Below, piece after piece: positions 20,791-33,382 of a stretch of DNA of 64,000 nucleotides. Under the pieces are notes generated by a model. It was not told where the DNA came from, made no database searches, and saw only the letters and a list, made by a program, of their open reading frames with translations. The number at the start of each line of letters is the position of its first letter. Positions within the stretch are counted from its first letter, which is position 1. The DNA comes from Dugong dugon. Its lineage: Eukaryota; Chordata; Mammalia; Sirenia; Dugongidae. Both the position numbers and the translations under genes were made by a program. The stretch covers positions 22,996,501-23,060,500 of the forward strand of contig CM057469.1 in assembly GCA_030035585.1 (NCBI GenBank), in the 5' to 3' direction.

Positions 20791-22334
20791 TTGGTTTAAG
20801 CTCTGAAAATTTGCCACCACATTGGATTGAGTTCTTTTTAAAAATGCATGCAATTTCTATACTAGCCTTCAAACATGACCTGTTCCAGGAAGCCTTCCCT
20901 CAATAATTCAGTTCACATGGGCTGGTCTTTACCATGAACTACAAGAGTATTTATATTTGATTCTATTCAATTTATTGATTAATTGCATTATCTTTTATCT
21001 TGCATTTCACATATGTTGGTCTTACCGCTTAAGTTGAATCTAAGCACTTTAATGACAGAAGACACATATCCTCTCCAACCATCGAGGGAAGTTCCAGGAA
21101 TAATAGATACTCAGTAATTACTTGATTTTACTCTAATGGTAATTTCCTGAAGTGGCATCAAGTTTATTGAAGCCTATGAATCAGAAAAAGATGGGGAAGA
21201 GTGAGGAGAAAGACATTAAAAACGGATTGTTTTTCATCTAGACTAAAATGCAGATAGAAAAGTAAAATCAGGGGTAAATATGAATTTCACCAGTATAAAA
21301 ATTAAATTTTGAAAGAGTTGCAGAATTTCTTCCTCAACGCATATTATCTGTTGTGAAAACAACCAGTGAAAATTGAGATTCAGGCAAATACAACCAGATG
21401 TTTTACCATCATCAAACACCTGGATTGAATAACTTAACTGTCACTGAATTAATTACATCAGTCCATTATGTTCATCCTGAAACAGTCTGTTGTCTGCCTC
21501 CCCAGCCTGACACAAGTCTTCTGGAGAAAGTGATCTAAATTCTGTTAATGAATTTAATAACATTCCATTACAAACTGCCTTTGTATTCCATGAATTTGGT
21601 TAGACTGCCAGAGAAATCACAGCCTTAGGAGCATAGCAATGTATCAGTACCAACATGGTATATAATGTCTCTGCTGTCCTGGATAATGTTTTGTACTTGT
21701 GAAGCATTTTATACTTTTTCAAACAGTTTTTATTTAGATTATTTTATTTGATCATTGCAACAATATTGTCAAGTAGCCAGGGCAGGCATTTTCACCATTT
21801 TGCAATTGGAAAATCAGCTGAGAGAAGCTAATGAACACCCAAAGTCACACAAAAGCCTGTTCAGAGAAGTAGAGCTCAGGTCTCCCATTCTGTACCCTCT
21901 GTGTCAGTTTATTTTTTAAAAATTATTCCAGACTTGGATTCTACTTTTACATAGATTGTTGGAACTATGAGGGGACATGAACTCACGTGACACGGTGGCA
22001 TTTTACATAGTGTCTTTTGGAATCAAGTAGTTGTTTTTCTTGGCTTTGGTGTTATTTTTAACCATTGTATTCTGAGCACACCCTTTTCTTAGAGCCACTT
22101 CCTACATATTTCAACTCATAAGTATTGTAGATAAAATCAAAAGCGATTTTATCTGTGTGCTCTTGAAATTGTTTCAAACAACAATCTTGCTTGGATGGAT
22201 GGAGAAGCATTTAAAACACCCTTGCAAATAATCATTAAGACCTTTAGGAGCCAGTAAAAGTGCATATTTATTGGCCATTCTGCAAGCTAGCATACCACTA
22301 TTAGCTAAATAAAAGCCGTTATTATTGTTTCAGT
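20791..22334. other. RGS7: Intron with one MIR-like fragment, otherwise unique
   Basis: Near 21700-21905 a reverse MIR-like stretch is visible (tttcaccattttgcaattg, then cacccaaagtcacac). The 21300-21650 segment is unique, balanced in base composition and repeat-free. No gene is seen. Confidence 0.5.
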
Positions 22335-22525
22335 GTTGTTGTTGTTGTTAGGTGCTATCCAGTCGATTTTCCATCACAGTGACCCCATGCAACCCGGTAG
22401 AACTGCCCCATAGGGTTTTCTTGGCTACAGTCTTTACAGGAGCAGATCACCAAGTCTTTTTTCCACAGAGCAGCTGCGTGGGTTTGAACCACCAACCTTT
22501 CAGTTAGCAACCAAGCATTTAACTC
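22335..22525 (-). repeat. AfroSINE, subtype with RTE-like GTTGTTGTT end
   Basis: A reverse SINE whose tail begins GTTGTTGTTGTTAGGTGC, the complement of the RTE 3' terminus. Its body differs from the main type ('ttttcttggctacagtc') and it has no clean duplication. It is an older subtype. Confidence 0.8.
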
Positions 22526-23480
22526 TTCTGATGATAATATGGAAGAACTCATAGATCCGAGTCATCACATACACCTTGAACAAGATTGATTAGTTTCATC
22601 CAGTTTTAAGGCAATAGATATTATCCAAATGGTCAACTTGCAAATGTGCACTATCTGTTATAAATAACACTTAAAGGAAAAAAAATCTAATGTCTTTGCG
22701 TACCTACTCCCAACCTGTGCCTCTACTATTGTAGCCAGAACTTTAAAGTTATGTACGCAAGGAATCTTGTATGTTGTTCTAATTATTTTGTGTGAGATAA
22801 GCAAGAGCTAAAGTTTCTTTTGTGTATTTTTGGTGTCTTACTAATTTCTCCTTGGAAGAGAGAAGTGATTCCTCTTTGCATGTATTTCATTAGTACCCCA
22901 ATATTATTTTCAAAAAATGTATCCTGTACATTTAATAACATCAGAAACCCCCCTTTTGGTTACCTTGTGTCTTAGCAAGGCAGAAAGTGAATAGTCTGCA
23001 AATGTTTGCTCTGTGAAGTCTGCCATTCGAAGTACTTGGCGCCACTGAGTCCAGCCCCAACACATCCAGCTGTTGTAACCAACTGTCTCATTTAACTTCT
23101 TAACTAGTTTCATTTCTTTCTTTTGTTCTCCCCCTTTTATATTAAGTTTTTTGTTTCGTTTTGCATTTGCATTTGAATACTACATTTCATAATAGAACAA
23201 GTGACTGTTTTTGCCATTGATCTGGCATGATTATGCCATAAAACCCCAGAATGTATTGAAAAGTCTTTGTGAAGTCCACAAATTGAAGTTTTTGTTGTTA
23301 GAACAGGGATTACTATCTCCAGCATGACTGCCATGGTTTCAGTCACCTGTTGACAAAAGCATTTTCTGGTTTTTGCCTTCTGGCTGCCTTCACCTCCTCC
23401 CTCCATTACTTTATTGCAGTAGCAGCAGAAAATGACTGTTATACATTAATATGAACTAATTGGGTGCTCCCAGGGGCCAT
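22526..23480. other. RGS7: Intron, unassigned
   Basis: No repeat or gene is recognised. Confidence 0.4.
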
Positions 23481-23524
23481 GCTGAGTGATTTCCACCTTT
23501 TTAATTCTTCTAAGTGGGAAGAGG

Positions 23525-23762
23525 GCAAGAGATCTCACTTACTTGAACACCAGCTATGTGTCACACACCCTGTTGAGAACTAGAAAGATAGATCATCAAT
23601 AGGTAGGTAGGTAGGTAGATAGATGAATAGATGATAGATATTTAATTCAATCTTCAAAAAAAGAGAAAGCTTCCTGAAAAAGGTGGTAGATAAGAAAACA
23701 AAGTCTCAGATCATGAAGATAGTAAGAGATAAAACCAGTATTTAAACCCAGATCGTTTTATG
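23525..23762 (-). repeat. MIR split by a tetranucleotide repeat
   Basis: The left part 'gaacaccagctatgtgtc' and the right part 'aaacaaagtctcagatcat' fit a reverse MIR. Between them a TAGG/TAGA run occupies 23600-23640. Confidence 0.6.
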
Positions 23763-23784
23763 TCAAAACATGAACACTTTCAGA

Positions 23785-23960
23785 ATCGAGTTGATTCTGA
23801 CTCATAGCAACCCTGTAAAACAGGGTAGAACTGCCCCATAGGGTTTCCAAGGCTGTCATCTTTACAGAAGCAGGCTGCCACATCTTAGTCCTGCGGAGCG
23901 GCTGGTGAGTTTGAACTGCTGACCTTTCGGTTAGCAGCTGAGCACTTAACCACTGTGCCA
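23785..23960 (-). repeat. AfroSINE
   Basis: A reverse SINE with the full linker ('catctttacagaagcaggc') ending 'ccactgtgccaccagggctc'. It is followed by a truncated second copy at 23985-24032. Confidence 0.88.
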
Positions 23961-23984
23961 CCAGGGCTCCTTAGATCAAGACCC

Positions 23985-24032
23985 AAAGCCCAAACCAAAC
24001 CCCTTGCCATCAAGTTGATTCCGACTCATAGT
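23985..24032 (-). repeat. AfroSINE tail fragment
   Basis: Only the tail complement is present ('ccccttgccatcaagttgat' and 'actcatagtgaccctg'). The rest is missing. Confidence 0.7.
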
Positions 24033-24625
24033 GACCCTGTAATCAATACAAGGAGTATTAATTTTACTTTGACAGCTGCAGACTCTAGCGTCAGAGTAGA
24101 GCTAGTATAGTGTGGAGCTGATTCATACCCCGTATGTCTGACTTGATGTCAACACAATGCATGTGTTAGGGACCGAGAAGGTGCCCTCTTACTATCTTGG
24201 CCCCCTCTTTTGCTTTGTACTGCCAACACATGTATAAATACCAGTCTCCGAGTTTCGTAGCCTCTTTTTCATTTAATTGGCTCATTTTACATATATTGCT
24301 TATTAGAGTTGCCAGTTATTAAGCAAAATACTGAAAGTAGCTGGAAATCCTGTTAGAATTGCTGTCTTTTCTCTTGTAAAACCAGAACAAGCATAATGAG
24401 GCCAGGGTTCAATATACTACTAAATAGTTGTTAAACTCTACCCTATCAATTAGAAAAAACAAAAACGAAGATTACTCCATAGAACAAATGGAAAAACACA
24501 AATGCCCCATGGTGCTGCCGAATTCCTCCAGTAGCTGATTGACCTAAATTTTTTTTTTCTTTCTTCTTTTTATGTCTTCACTTTTTATTTTATTAAACTT
24601 TTTGTATATCGTGTCCCTTTTATAA
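24033..24625. other. RGS7: Intron, unassigned
   Basis: No repeat or gene is recognised apart from a T-rich stretch near 24550-24600. Confidence 0.4.
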
Positions 24626-24822
24626 GGAGCTCTGGTGGTACAGTGGTTAAGCATTCGGCTGCTAACCTAAGGTCAGCAACTTGAAACCACCAGCAGCTCC
24701 GTGGGAGAAAACAGTCTGCTTCCGTAAAGATTACAGCCTTGGGAACCCTATGGGGCACTTCTCCTCTGGCCTATAGGGTCACTGTGAGTCAGAATCAACT
24801 CTATGACAATGGGTTTGGTTTT
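24626..24822 (+). repeat. AfroSINE
   Basis: A forward SINE from 'aaggagctctggtggtacag' to 'atgacaatgggtttggtttt'. A- and B-box-like positions are recognisable but mutated. Confidence 0.88.
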
Positions 24823-24857
24823 CTGGTTTTGGTAAAGAAATAAGGCATAAGCAACCT

Positions 24858-24955
24858 AAAAGAGAGAGAGAATGAAAGAGCGAAGAAGGGAAGGAAGGGA
24901 GGGAGGGAAAGAGGGAGGGAGAGAGGAAGGAAGAAAGAAAAGGAAGGAAGGTAGG
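24858..24955. repeat. Purine (GA-rich) tract
   Basis: About 98 bp almost wholly of G and A on the + strand (GGAA/GGGA/GAGA units). Confidence 0.9.
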
Positions 24956-24983
24956 GTTTGGTAAAGCTAATATGGCCTATCCA

Positions 24984-25355
24984 CCATCCCTCTGTCAGTT
25001 TGTGGTTCTTTGGTGGCCTGTGTGTTGCTATGATGCTGGAAGCTACACCACTGATATTTCAAATACCAGCAGGGGCACCCATGGAGGGGACAGGTTTCAA
25101 TAGAACTTCCAAAAACTAGTCACTGAAAACCTTATGGATCACAATAGAACATTGTCCAATATAGTGCTGGAAGATAAACCCCCTAGGTTGGAAGGCACTC
25201 AAAATACATAATGACCACAACAATGCATTCAAGCATACCAATGATCATGAAGATGGTGCAGGACCGGGCAACATTTTGTTCTGTTGCCCAGTCAAAGCCA
25301 ACTCAACGGCATGAGTCAAAGCAGACTCGATGGCATCTAACAACAAAGTATGGCC
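24984..25355 (+). mobile_element. RTE LINE, internally deleted
   Basis: The 5' part (ctggaagctacaccactgat; tagtgctggaagataaaccc) is joined directly to the 3' end (gatggtgcaggaccgggcaa, then the CTAACAACAA terminus). The coding body between them is missing. It has the same family and a similar architecture to 58573-59060. Confidence 0.65.
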
Positions 25356-26270
25356 TATAGCACAAAGCTTCATCTTAAAATATCCTTATTCATCAGGACC
25401 AGCCACTCAGAGAAAATAACAGGCAAGTGGCCATGATTATACGTGTTATCCAGAGGGTCCATAGACAGCAGTGTAAGAGCCTCTCAAAAGTCAGGCACCT
25501 TTACCTTTTATTAAAAATAACAGTTTTTTTTTTTTTAAATTCCAAGCTGAAGTATGAGTTAGTTTTTCCCCCCTCAATATTTGTGTTGAGAACAATGCTA
25601 CTTGTTATATTTCTGTGTCATAGTTCATGATGCTTTTCCTTCTATTACAACTAAGATGGTAGGAAGTTCTAGCTACAACTGTGCAGAAGGTGTGATATGA
25701 ATGCTGATAGAAGCTTTTTATTTAACTGTGATCCTGCCATAAATGTACCATCTGGTCACTACAACTTGGTCCGGAACCACACAGACAGATTACTCATTTG
25801 GCCCTTAAAAGATCACCCGGGTTGAAATAATGAGTTTAAGGAACACACTGTAAGATAATAATATGATTTTTAAATGTTGAAAATTCCTCTTTAAACAAGC
25901 AGTCTTCAAATCTAATAAGACTACAATACTTTTTTAAAGTTTACAGCTACGTTATAATTCAAGTGATTAGGACCTCTTGAATTATGTGAATTCCAGCTTT
26001 CCACTGTATTCACTCACACCTGTATATTATGACCACCACTTGGATTTCTGATGCGCTCCTTTCAACTGAAGCACATGCTCCGATTGTGGCTTGTCCACTT
26101 ATCAATACATGCTCTTTTTATTTAAACCAAATTTTTTGGAAGGGACGCTAGCATTTTGATTCTCCTGGAAGTTCATGGGAAGAGGGAAGTCTGATTTTCA
26201 GAGTATCTACGGTTATTCACCTGTTTCGGCAAAACTGACAGTCTAATTCTTCTTTTGTCATGGTTTGTTT
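25356..26270. other. RGS7: Intron, unassigned
   Basis: Unique AT-rich sequence with no repeat or gene recognised. Confidence 0.4.
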
Positions 26271-26274
26271 TCTT

Positions 26275-26887
26275 AGTGTCCTAGTGCTGCTGTAACAGAA
26301 ATACCAAAGGTAGGAGACTTTAATGAGCAGAAATGTATTTTCTCACAGTTCCTAGAGGCTAAAAGTCCAAATCAGGGTGTCAGCTCTGTCAGTTCCTTCC
26401 TTGGAGGTTGTACCAGGTGTTCCCTGGTTCCTTGCTTGTGGATGATCCTCACTTGTCATCTGTTTCCCCCCATTTGTGCATATCTCTGTGTCTAATCTGC
26501 TCTTTTTAAAACTCAGAGATGATTAGATTTAGAACCCACCTTACTTAAGTATGATTTAATTAACATAACAAAGAAAACCCTAGTTCCAAACAGGATTACA
26601 TCCAGAGGTTTATATATATATATATATATATAAAGTTGTAGTCTCATTAATTCTGATTCATGGCAGCTCAGTATGTGCAGAGTAGAACTGGGCTTCATAG
26701 GGTTTTCTAGGCTGTGAACTTTCAGAAATAGATTGCGAGGCCTTTTTTCTGAGTGGACTTGAACTTCCAACCTTTTGGTTAGCAGCTAAGTGCATTAACT
26801 TTGTGCACCACCCAGGGAATCCATCTGTAGATATGCGGGTTAGGATTCCAGCATATATTTTTGGGGACATAATTCAATCCATAGCAG
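26275..26887 (-). mobile_element. MaLR-type LTR interrupted by a SINE
   Basis: A reverse LTR related to that at 19648-20165. The left end is the complement of the LTR 3' end (tgtcctagtgctgctgtaac) and the right end is 'acataattcaatccatagca'. A (TA)n run (26610-26632) and a reverse SINE (26634-26822) sit inside it, so the SINE is younger. I see no target-site duplication. Confidence 0.78.
26634..26822 (-). repeat. AfroSINE nested in the LTR
   Basis: A diverged reverse SINE (cagagtagaactgggcttca; ccaaccttttggttagcagc) inside the LTR, adjacent to a TA microsatellite at its tail side. Confidence 0.8.
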
Positions 26888-27923
26888 GGTTGCATCCATG
26901 AAAAAGTATGTGTCAGGTAGTTGTGGGGGCCTGGGTTAACAATGATGGACACTTCTTTACTCTGCTCTGGCAGCTTCACCAGGGAAACACTGACCTTCTC
27001 TGAATGACGCATCACGTCTTCTTCTGTGTTTGCTTAAGTGCTTCCTAATAACTGCTTGGAAAAAGGTTCAGCAACCCTTGCTTGGTGCTAGATGTCTCAT
27101 GTCACATGTAGTACCTTATAATACACACGTTTTCTTTAAAATGTTTTGTATTATAAAAAGCAGTGTAAATCTACTCACCATAGGTGGTTTGGAAAATACA
27201 GAAAAGTGTAAAGAAGAGAATAGAAATCACTCATAAAATGTCCCTGACACAGCTCCTATTAACATTCTGGTACATCCATCCAGTCCTGTTTGAAGGTGTG
27301 AGCTCTCGCTGACTTTATTATTGGAAATTAGTCCCACTCATTTTGTTTCCTCTTCCCCCATACTGAGAGCTTTCTTGGGCACTCCTGGGGCATTCTTGAA
27401 CCAGCATCTCATGTTTCTTTGCCCCCATCTGCTTTTGAAGTTCAGTACCTTGGCCATTGTCTCCACTGGCCTTTGTGAGATCGCTGCTTGCCAAACACTA
27501 TAATGCTGTGCTCCCATTGCCCTAATCTCAGCTGAGGGCACTACTCCTACTGAGGGGGCTCTGAAACCTGCTCCGCTATACAGACCCCCTTGACCTCCCA
27601 GACTCTCTTAATAAGACTTAATTGAGCATCAGGGATAGTAGAAGGAAAATAATACACAAGACTAATGGATGGCCCCTGTACAGCCCTGATCTGTCCTTAG
27701 TCCTTTAAAAGCTTTCCCTGTGCCCCTCCTCATGTCTAGGGAGAGCAGCCAACACTTCCAACACTGAGAATCTTCCAGGCATATCAAGGCCCAGATTCTG
27801 AGCTAAGTTGGCTCCTAACCAAGGAAAGAGGGTAAAATTTCCCTTCGTCCTGTTCTTAGCCACAGTGCCCGAATTCCCATACATGACCAGGGTTGACCTG
27901 TCCCAAGGACATCTGGACAGAAC

Positions 27924-28089
27924 AAACATCACTCTTCTTTTTTTTTCTCTTATGAAACAGTTAGTACACATATTGTTTTATGACAATGGTTAGCAACCCC
28001 ACGACATGTCAACACTGTCCCTTCTCAACCTTGAGTTCCCTATTACCAACTTTCCTGTCCCCTCTGCGTTCTCAAACACCACCCTTCTT
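27924..28089 (-). mobile_element. 134-bp L1 insertion containing 3'UTR only
   Basis: A poly-T run (27940-27946) is followed by L1 3'UTR sequence (cttatgaaacagttagtaca to tgtcccctctgcgttc), a severely 5'-truncated L1 at 27940-28073. The flanks AAACATCACTCTTCTT (27924-27939) and AAACACCACCCTTCTT (28074-28089) are a 16-bp duplication with two mismatches. Unlike L1-A, L1-B and L1-C, only one 3'UTR module is present. Confidence 0.78.
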
Positions 28090-28183
28090 GACGGGTGTGG
28101 TCTGTTCCCATTGTCAAATGATGGTCTGACTTTGGTGCATTGCCCAAAGTCTGGGGCACATATTTTCTGAACTGGAGCTCTAT

Positions 28184-28368
28184 TGAGTACAAAAACAAAA
28201 CAAAACCTGTTGCCATAGAGTTGATTCCACTCATAACAACCCTACGGGACAGAGTAAAACTGCCCCACAGGGTTTCCAAGGAGCATCTGGTGGATTCAAA
28301 CTGCCGACCTTTTGGTTAGCAGCCGTAGCTCTTAACCACTGTGCCACCAGGGTTTCCTATGAGTACAA
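28184..28368 (-). repeat. AfroSINE with 9-bp TSD
   Basis: A reverse SINE (28193-28359) between TGAGTACAA at 28184-28192 and 28360-28368. Confidence 0.9.
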
Positions 28369-28369
28369 G

Positions 28370-30830
28370 GACTTGGTTTATACTTTGCTCTGTCCCCAGC
28401 CTCTACCCACTGTCTGGCACTTAGTGGGTGCTGAGTAAATACTGATCGAGTTAATCATACCTGAACATAAGAGACCATTAGCATGAAAACAAATAAGCTG
28501 CTTACATCTTATGTACCTCACTTGGCATTATGTAATGGACATTTCCTCATTCATGGTTCAAGCTCTAGGTGGAATTTTATTTCAAAGTGAAAAAAACCCA
28601 AGGTTCCTGTAGCTATCCAAAACATAGAAAGTGTTCAATTATAGAAAATAAAATGAAACTTCCTGGGGTTATGAATCCATAGGTTTCAAATAATCCAATT
28701 TTCTCTAAGTAAAGGCAACAAGAGAGATTACCCACCTGCAGGAAAATGTTCTAAATGTTCTGAAACAGCAGGCTTCTTGCCAAAGAAGTTACTTTTTCCA
28801 CGGAAAATGGATTTGATGAGTTAATAGTAGCTCCGGTTAGAAATGAAACCTAACTTCTTCGTTGAAATGCTGTAGCCCTCTGCATCACTCAAGCAAAGGC
28901 ATAATAAGGTCGTAATGAGAGTTTCATAAAAGTCATAAAAACAGACTAATGGGTGGGAAATTCATCCCTAGGCCCAAAATGCTATCATATTAAGTGAAAC
29001 AACTGCTTTAGGTTATTCTTTCATTTTTTTTTTTCCTGTGAGTTTTTCAAAAAATTTTTAAATCCATTGGAATGAATCCTGACACACTATAGATAGTTTC
29101 TCTCTTTAAACATGATTGAAGGGCAGACCACTTGCCTCCTGCTTAGAAAAATAGCAGGTCTAGACATTTCTTTTCCTATATTTCAGGAATTGTGAGTAGT
29201 CAGCTGTTCTGGAATGACAGGTTCAAGCAGGAGAGTCGTATGATTATAAAACTGAAGAAGTTGGGTGTTTGGCTCATGCAAAGCCCTGAGCTTGTCTGCT
29301 GAGAAATTTCTACTTGTTTGGTGTACAATGAACAGCCATTCAAGAAAGGAGAATGTCTTGTCTCTACAATGAGTAAAGTTCCATTGCCTAGCCTTTTTAT
29401 GAACATATGCTAAATTTTATTAACAATTTCCAGCTCCCAAACAAGCCTCCAAGTTTGATAAATTGCCTAATTTACTACCAGATGTCCAGTGGCAGACTAA
29501 GGAATTTTTGATCACTGATGTGATGTCACAAACAGAAACAGATTCTTGAAATTATGAAAGACTTTTATCCAGTGCCATAACTTGTTTGCCAGCCCTAGCA
29601 CCAACATGAGCTAAAATGTTCTTACCTGGAAATCATGGCATCATTCCCCTGCTGTCCCACAGAGCCCTTGACAAGACAAATGGGAGCAAACAGTAGAGCA
29701 TTAAGTGCCTGGCAGCTGGTGGCCCTGGGTGACACTGGAAAAGAAGGGCTGATGGAAGCTATCTCAGCCTCTGCTTACTCTTCACCTGCACCACCTGCTG
29801 ATTCTGTCAAATGTTAGTTGTTTACTCCAAAAAAGTCCTGGGGATGTGGCCTGTAAGGGCTGCTACTAAAAGGTCAAAAAACCTGTGTGGTCAGGAACAA
29901 CTCTATAACTGGTCACTGAAGCATCTTACCAAACAATCTGTTTCAGGCATATCAAGTCAAAGAAGAAGATGAAAGTGAAGTGGCAGTGAGGTGTACAGCT
30001 TAAAAATAGAGTAAGACATAAATACCGCTATTGCTTAGGTTGTATCAAACAAATGATGTGAAAATTCTCATCATGTTTAAGAGGACCTTTGTGGAAATTT
30101 ATCTTCTGTGTGTAATGAGGAAGGTAGAGGCTTGGGAGAGAGTTCACTGAGAGGCACAAAGGTCACTGAAGAATTGGAAAAAAATATGTGAGAATGATAA
30201 AAATAGGACTAAAATTCTTTGTGGGAGATGAGAAGGTAAAGAGGACAATACAGTACGTTAATTCTTTTCAAATACAAAGAGTTTTATCTGATGGTGACCA
30301 ACTAGATGCTGTATTCAGAGGACAGAACTCAAGGGTTAGACTGCAAGTGACGAACTTACCAGAAAAATAGAATAAATGTTCTGAAAGGGAAAGTTACTTA
30401 AAACTAGTAGGGTGTCAAGGAAGGCAAAGAGATGTTGCTTTTAGAAACTCTTTTATACAGATTAGCTATCTCTTCATCTCTGATGGCTGAAAGGTAAACT
30501 AAATGGTATTTGGCCTCACGTTAGAGTCCAGTGCCATTTTTGGTCTGTCATAGAGTAAAGAACCTAGAAACTCTCCCTGCGATGTGATGTAGTAATAAAA
30601 CAGTAATAAGAGAGATTGGATTTACAGAGAGGATCTTTCATGTTAGTAATAAATTATCAATGCGCATGCAAAATATGCCTGCATTGGAGGGCCAGTGGTG
30701 ATCAAGAGCCACACGGCTGCCGCTCTCCTGGGTAAGACAGACATTAGAGAAATAATTGCACCAACAAACAACCAGCCACTTTAACTCATAAATATGCTCA
30801 GTTTTCTCTAATCTTGTCCTTCCAATGTGC
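28370..30830. other. RGS7: Intron, mostly unique
   Basis: A short L2-like 3' end may lie near 28395-28450 (ctgtctggcacttagtgg). The rest, 2.3 kb, shows no recognisable transposon and no credible gene. Open frames are short and lack recognisable products. Confidence 0.45.
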
Positions 30831-31129
30831 CTATCCAGAAATGTCTAATCCAGATGAACCCCACTGTGTTCCTCTCTCTATCTGAAATTTTACACACTAC
30901 TACTGAAAAATCACTCAACACTATAGATTATTTTGACCAAGACATCCTGGTTTCCTGCCCCAATCAGGCCTACAGGGCTTTCCTGGTCATCATATTTATC
31001 TAGTCAGATCGATCTCCTATTTAGTACAGTGATTATTTAAAGATTTTCCACTTTCCATATGTCTCCTAGCATGGTTCATTTTGTATCATCCTCATTATCA
31101 GACCATAACTTTTTTAGAGAAAATATAAA

Positions 31130-32640
31130 TCAAGAAGGAAATTTCTCAACATTCTAATTCCGTCTGCTTCACAAAGACACTTTGACCCTGTCTATACCCA
31201 TCAGTGTTAGGCTTACCTGTGCTCATGATCCCATCCCCTCATACCTTCTCAAGGTTCTGGTTCCATCACTTATATGTCTCTTTCTATCCTAAACTACCAT
31301 ATCTTTGTTTATTCACAGTTGACTCCCATCGTTAAAAAAAATCTTACATTGACCCCTGGTACACTCTAGCTAGTCTGCTAGACCTCTCCCATTTTCACAA
31401 ACTCAGTTGCACTTGCTATCTCTAATTCTACCCTTCCTACTTTATTTTTTCAATTCACTGGGATTGTACTTGTGTCCCTCCCTCACTTATACACCAAAAC
31501 ATTATTCACTGTGGTCATTAATATTCTCCTTGTTGCTAAATTCAGTTATCACTTCTCAGCCCTTATTTAGTTCAACTTCATTTCAGCAGTTTTTACTTTA
31601 GACATCCCTCATTGTTTCTTTCATTACTCCTTTCCCTTGGTTTATCCTATAACGTTTTCATCCTCCATCTAGTGCTCTTCACAGTTTCCTCTTCCTGCCT
31701 CTCAACTGTCAGGGTCTTGGGACCCAAACATGGGCTTTCTTATTTTTTGACTCCATACACTGCATGGATGATGCTGTGCACTTTCTTATTTTATTCAGTA
31801 CTGATATGATAACTGATTAAAAATACACCTCTAGACTCCCTTCTGAGCTCCTGACAGAAAAATTCAACTGTCTAGTAGATATATTTCCATACAGATATTT
31901 AACAGATGTTTTATATATTCCACATATTCAAAATTGATCTTTTCCACATAAATTTCTCAAATCTGTCCACTTATCTCCATCCACACTGGCTCTCTCCTTG
32001 TTCCTACCACAGTCATATCTCACTGGGAACTAAGACACTCTTTTAATTGACATTCCTTCTTCCTTGTCCAGTGCCAATGTATTTATTTCATTGCATCTAA
32101 AATGATCACTCCAAAATTCAGATCTAATTATATCTTTTCTCAGATTAAATAACTCCAAAAGATCTTCCATTGCCCTTTGGGTAAAGTCCAAACTTTTTAG
32201 CTTGAAACATAAGGCCTTTTTTGATATAGTTTATTATTGAAGCTGCTCAGACCACAACTCCCTTCCTCATGCTATACCTTTCAGTATATACCAAACGGCT
32301 GGCTGTTTCTCAAATGCCTCTGATGATAAGCATTTGTGTATGCTACTTTCTTTGCTTGGAATCTCCTCTTTGCTTCATAACTCCTATTTTTCCTTTAAGA
32401 CTTGAATTATATATCTACTCCTCCAGAAAACTTTATTTAGTTCCCAGTACTATGTTGGATGTCCTTTTAATGTTTATCCAGAACACACTGTGCTTACCTC
32501 ATTGAAATTCTTACTAGACTGTGTGGCTGAGTGTCCATTTATTTGCCTGTTTTGCTGATTAAATAGACTGCAGATTTCTTAAGGACAAAGCTGACTTCTT
32601 GTTCAGTGTTTTCTCCCCATGAATTATACATTTGGTAATT
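31130..32640 (+). repeat. Long LINE2 segment
   Basis: Forward L2 sequence with conserved landmarks: 'ccattgccctttgggtaaag' and 'tccaaactttttagc' (shared codons of the L2 ORF), 'ctttgcttggaatctcctc', then the degraded 3' end near 32600. It may begin as early as 30830. It is old and cannot code. Confidence 0.7.
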
Positions 32641-33118
32641 AAATCTTTGAAATTAGATGATCTTGCCAAAGAAGAAGAAAATAGAAAGAGAGACAAAGGA
32701 GAGGGGAGCCATAACATAGAAAGATTTTGAGACACTTCCTCAGTGTAGAGAATGGGAGGAGGAAGGAAGGCAGGGAAGAAGAGGTGGGAGGGCAGAGGGA
32801 AAGATAGCAGAGTAGAGTGTGGTGGAAGTCAAAAAGGAAGAGAGATTCATCAGTAACTTGGTTAGAAAGTAAGGACTGGGAAGGTGGGGGAAGCCGTAGG
32901 GTTTTTCTACTAGGAAGTCACTGGTGATCTTTGAGAGTAGATTCAGTAGAGTTTTGGGGGTGGAAGACATAGTAGAGAGAGCTAAGGAAGAATTTCAGAG
33001 AGAGGAAGTGAAGAGTGCACATGTGTACTACTCTGATGAAGAGTGATCTCAAAAAGAAGGGGAGCAAAATTCTAATAGGATAGTACTTGGGAAGGTAGCA
33101 AAATCATGAACAGGTGTG
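32641..33118. other. RGS7: Intron, GA-rich, unassigned
   Basis: Purine-rich on the + strand. It possibly contains a decayed L2 piece (ggaagtcactggtgatcttt) in reverse. No gene is seen. Confidence 0.35.
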
Positions 33119-33243
33119 TTCATCCACCCTGTCTCCCTCCGTGTCTCTCCCTGTTCCCTTCCTTCCTTTCACCCTTCTTTTCTTCCTTTCTCTTTTCTTC
33201 TTTGTCTTTTCTCCTCTTCCTCTCCCCTCCTCCTTTCTCTTTT
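33119..33243. repeat. Polypyrimidine tract
   Basis: About 125 bp of almost pure C/T on the + strand. Confidence 0.9.
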
Positions 33244-33382
33244 AATACTAAGGAAGCTTGGGGTATACTTACAGGGCTGCCAAGAAAGAATTTAGTGAGG
33301 ATGAAGAGCTCAACAACTCTCAAGAAAGGAGGGCTTACTTGATGGAGCGCATCATGCCCATTACATTTTTCATTGTAGACAT

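Noticed and set aside
23600-23640. Short regular repeats that could suggest a CRISPR-like array
   Set aside because: A simple TAGG/TAGA microsatellite with no spacers, in a mammalian intron.
33119-33342. A Pro/Ser/Phe-rich + strand frame
   Set aside because: It is the translation of a polypyrimidine tract.
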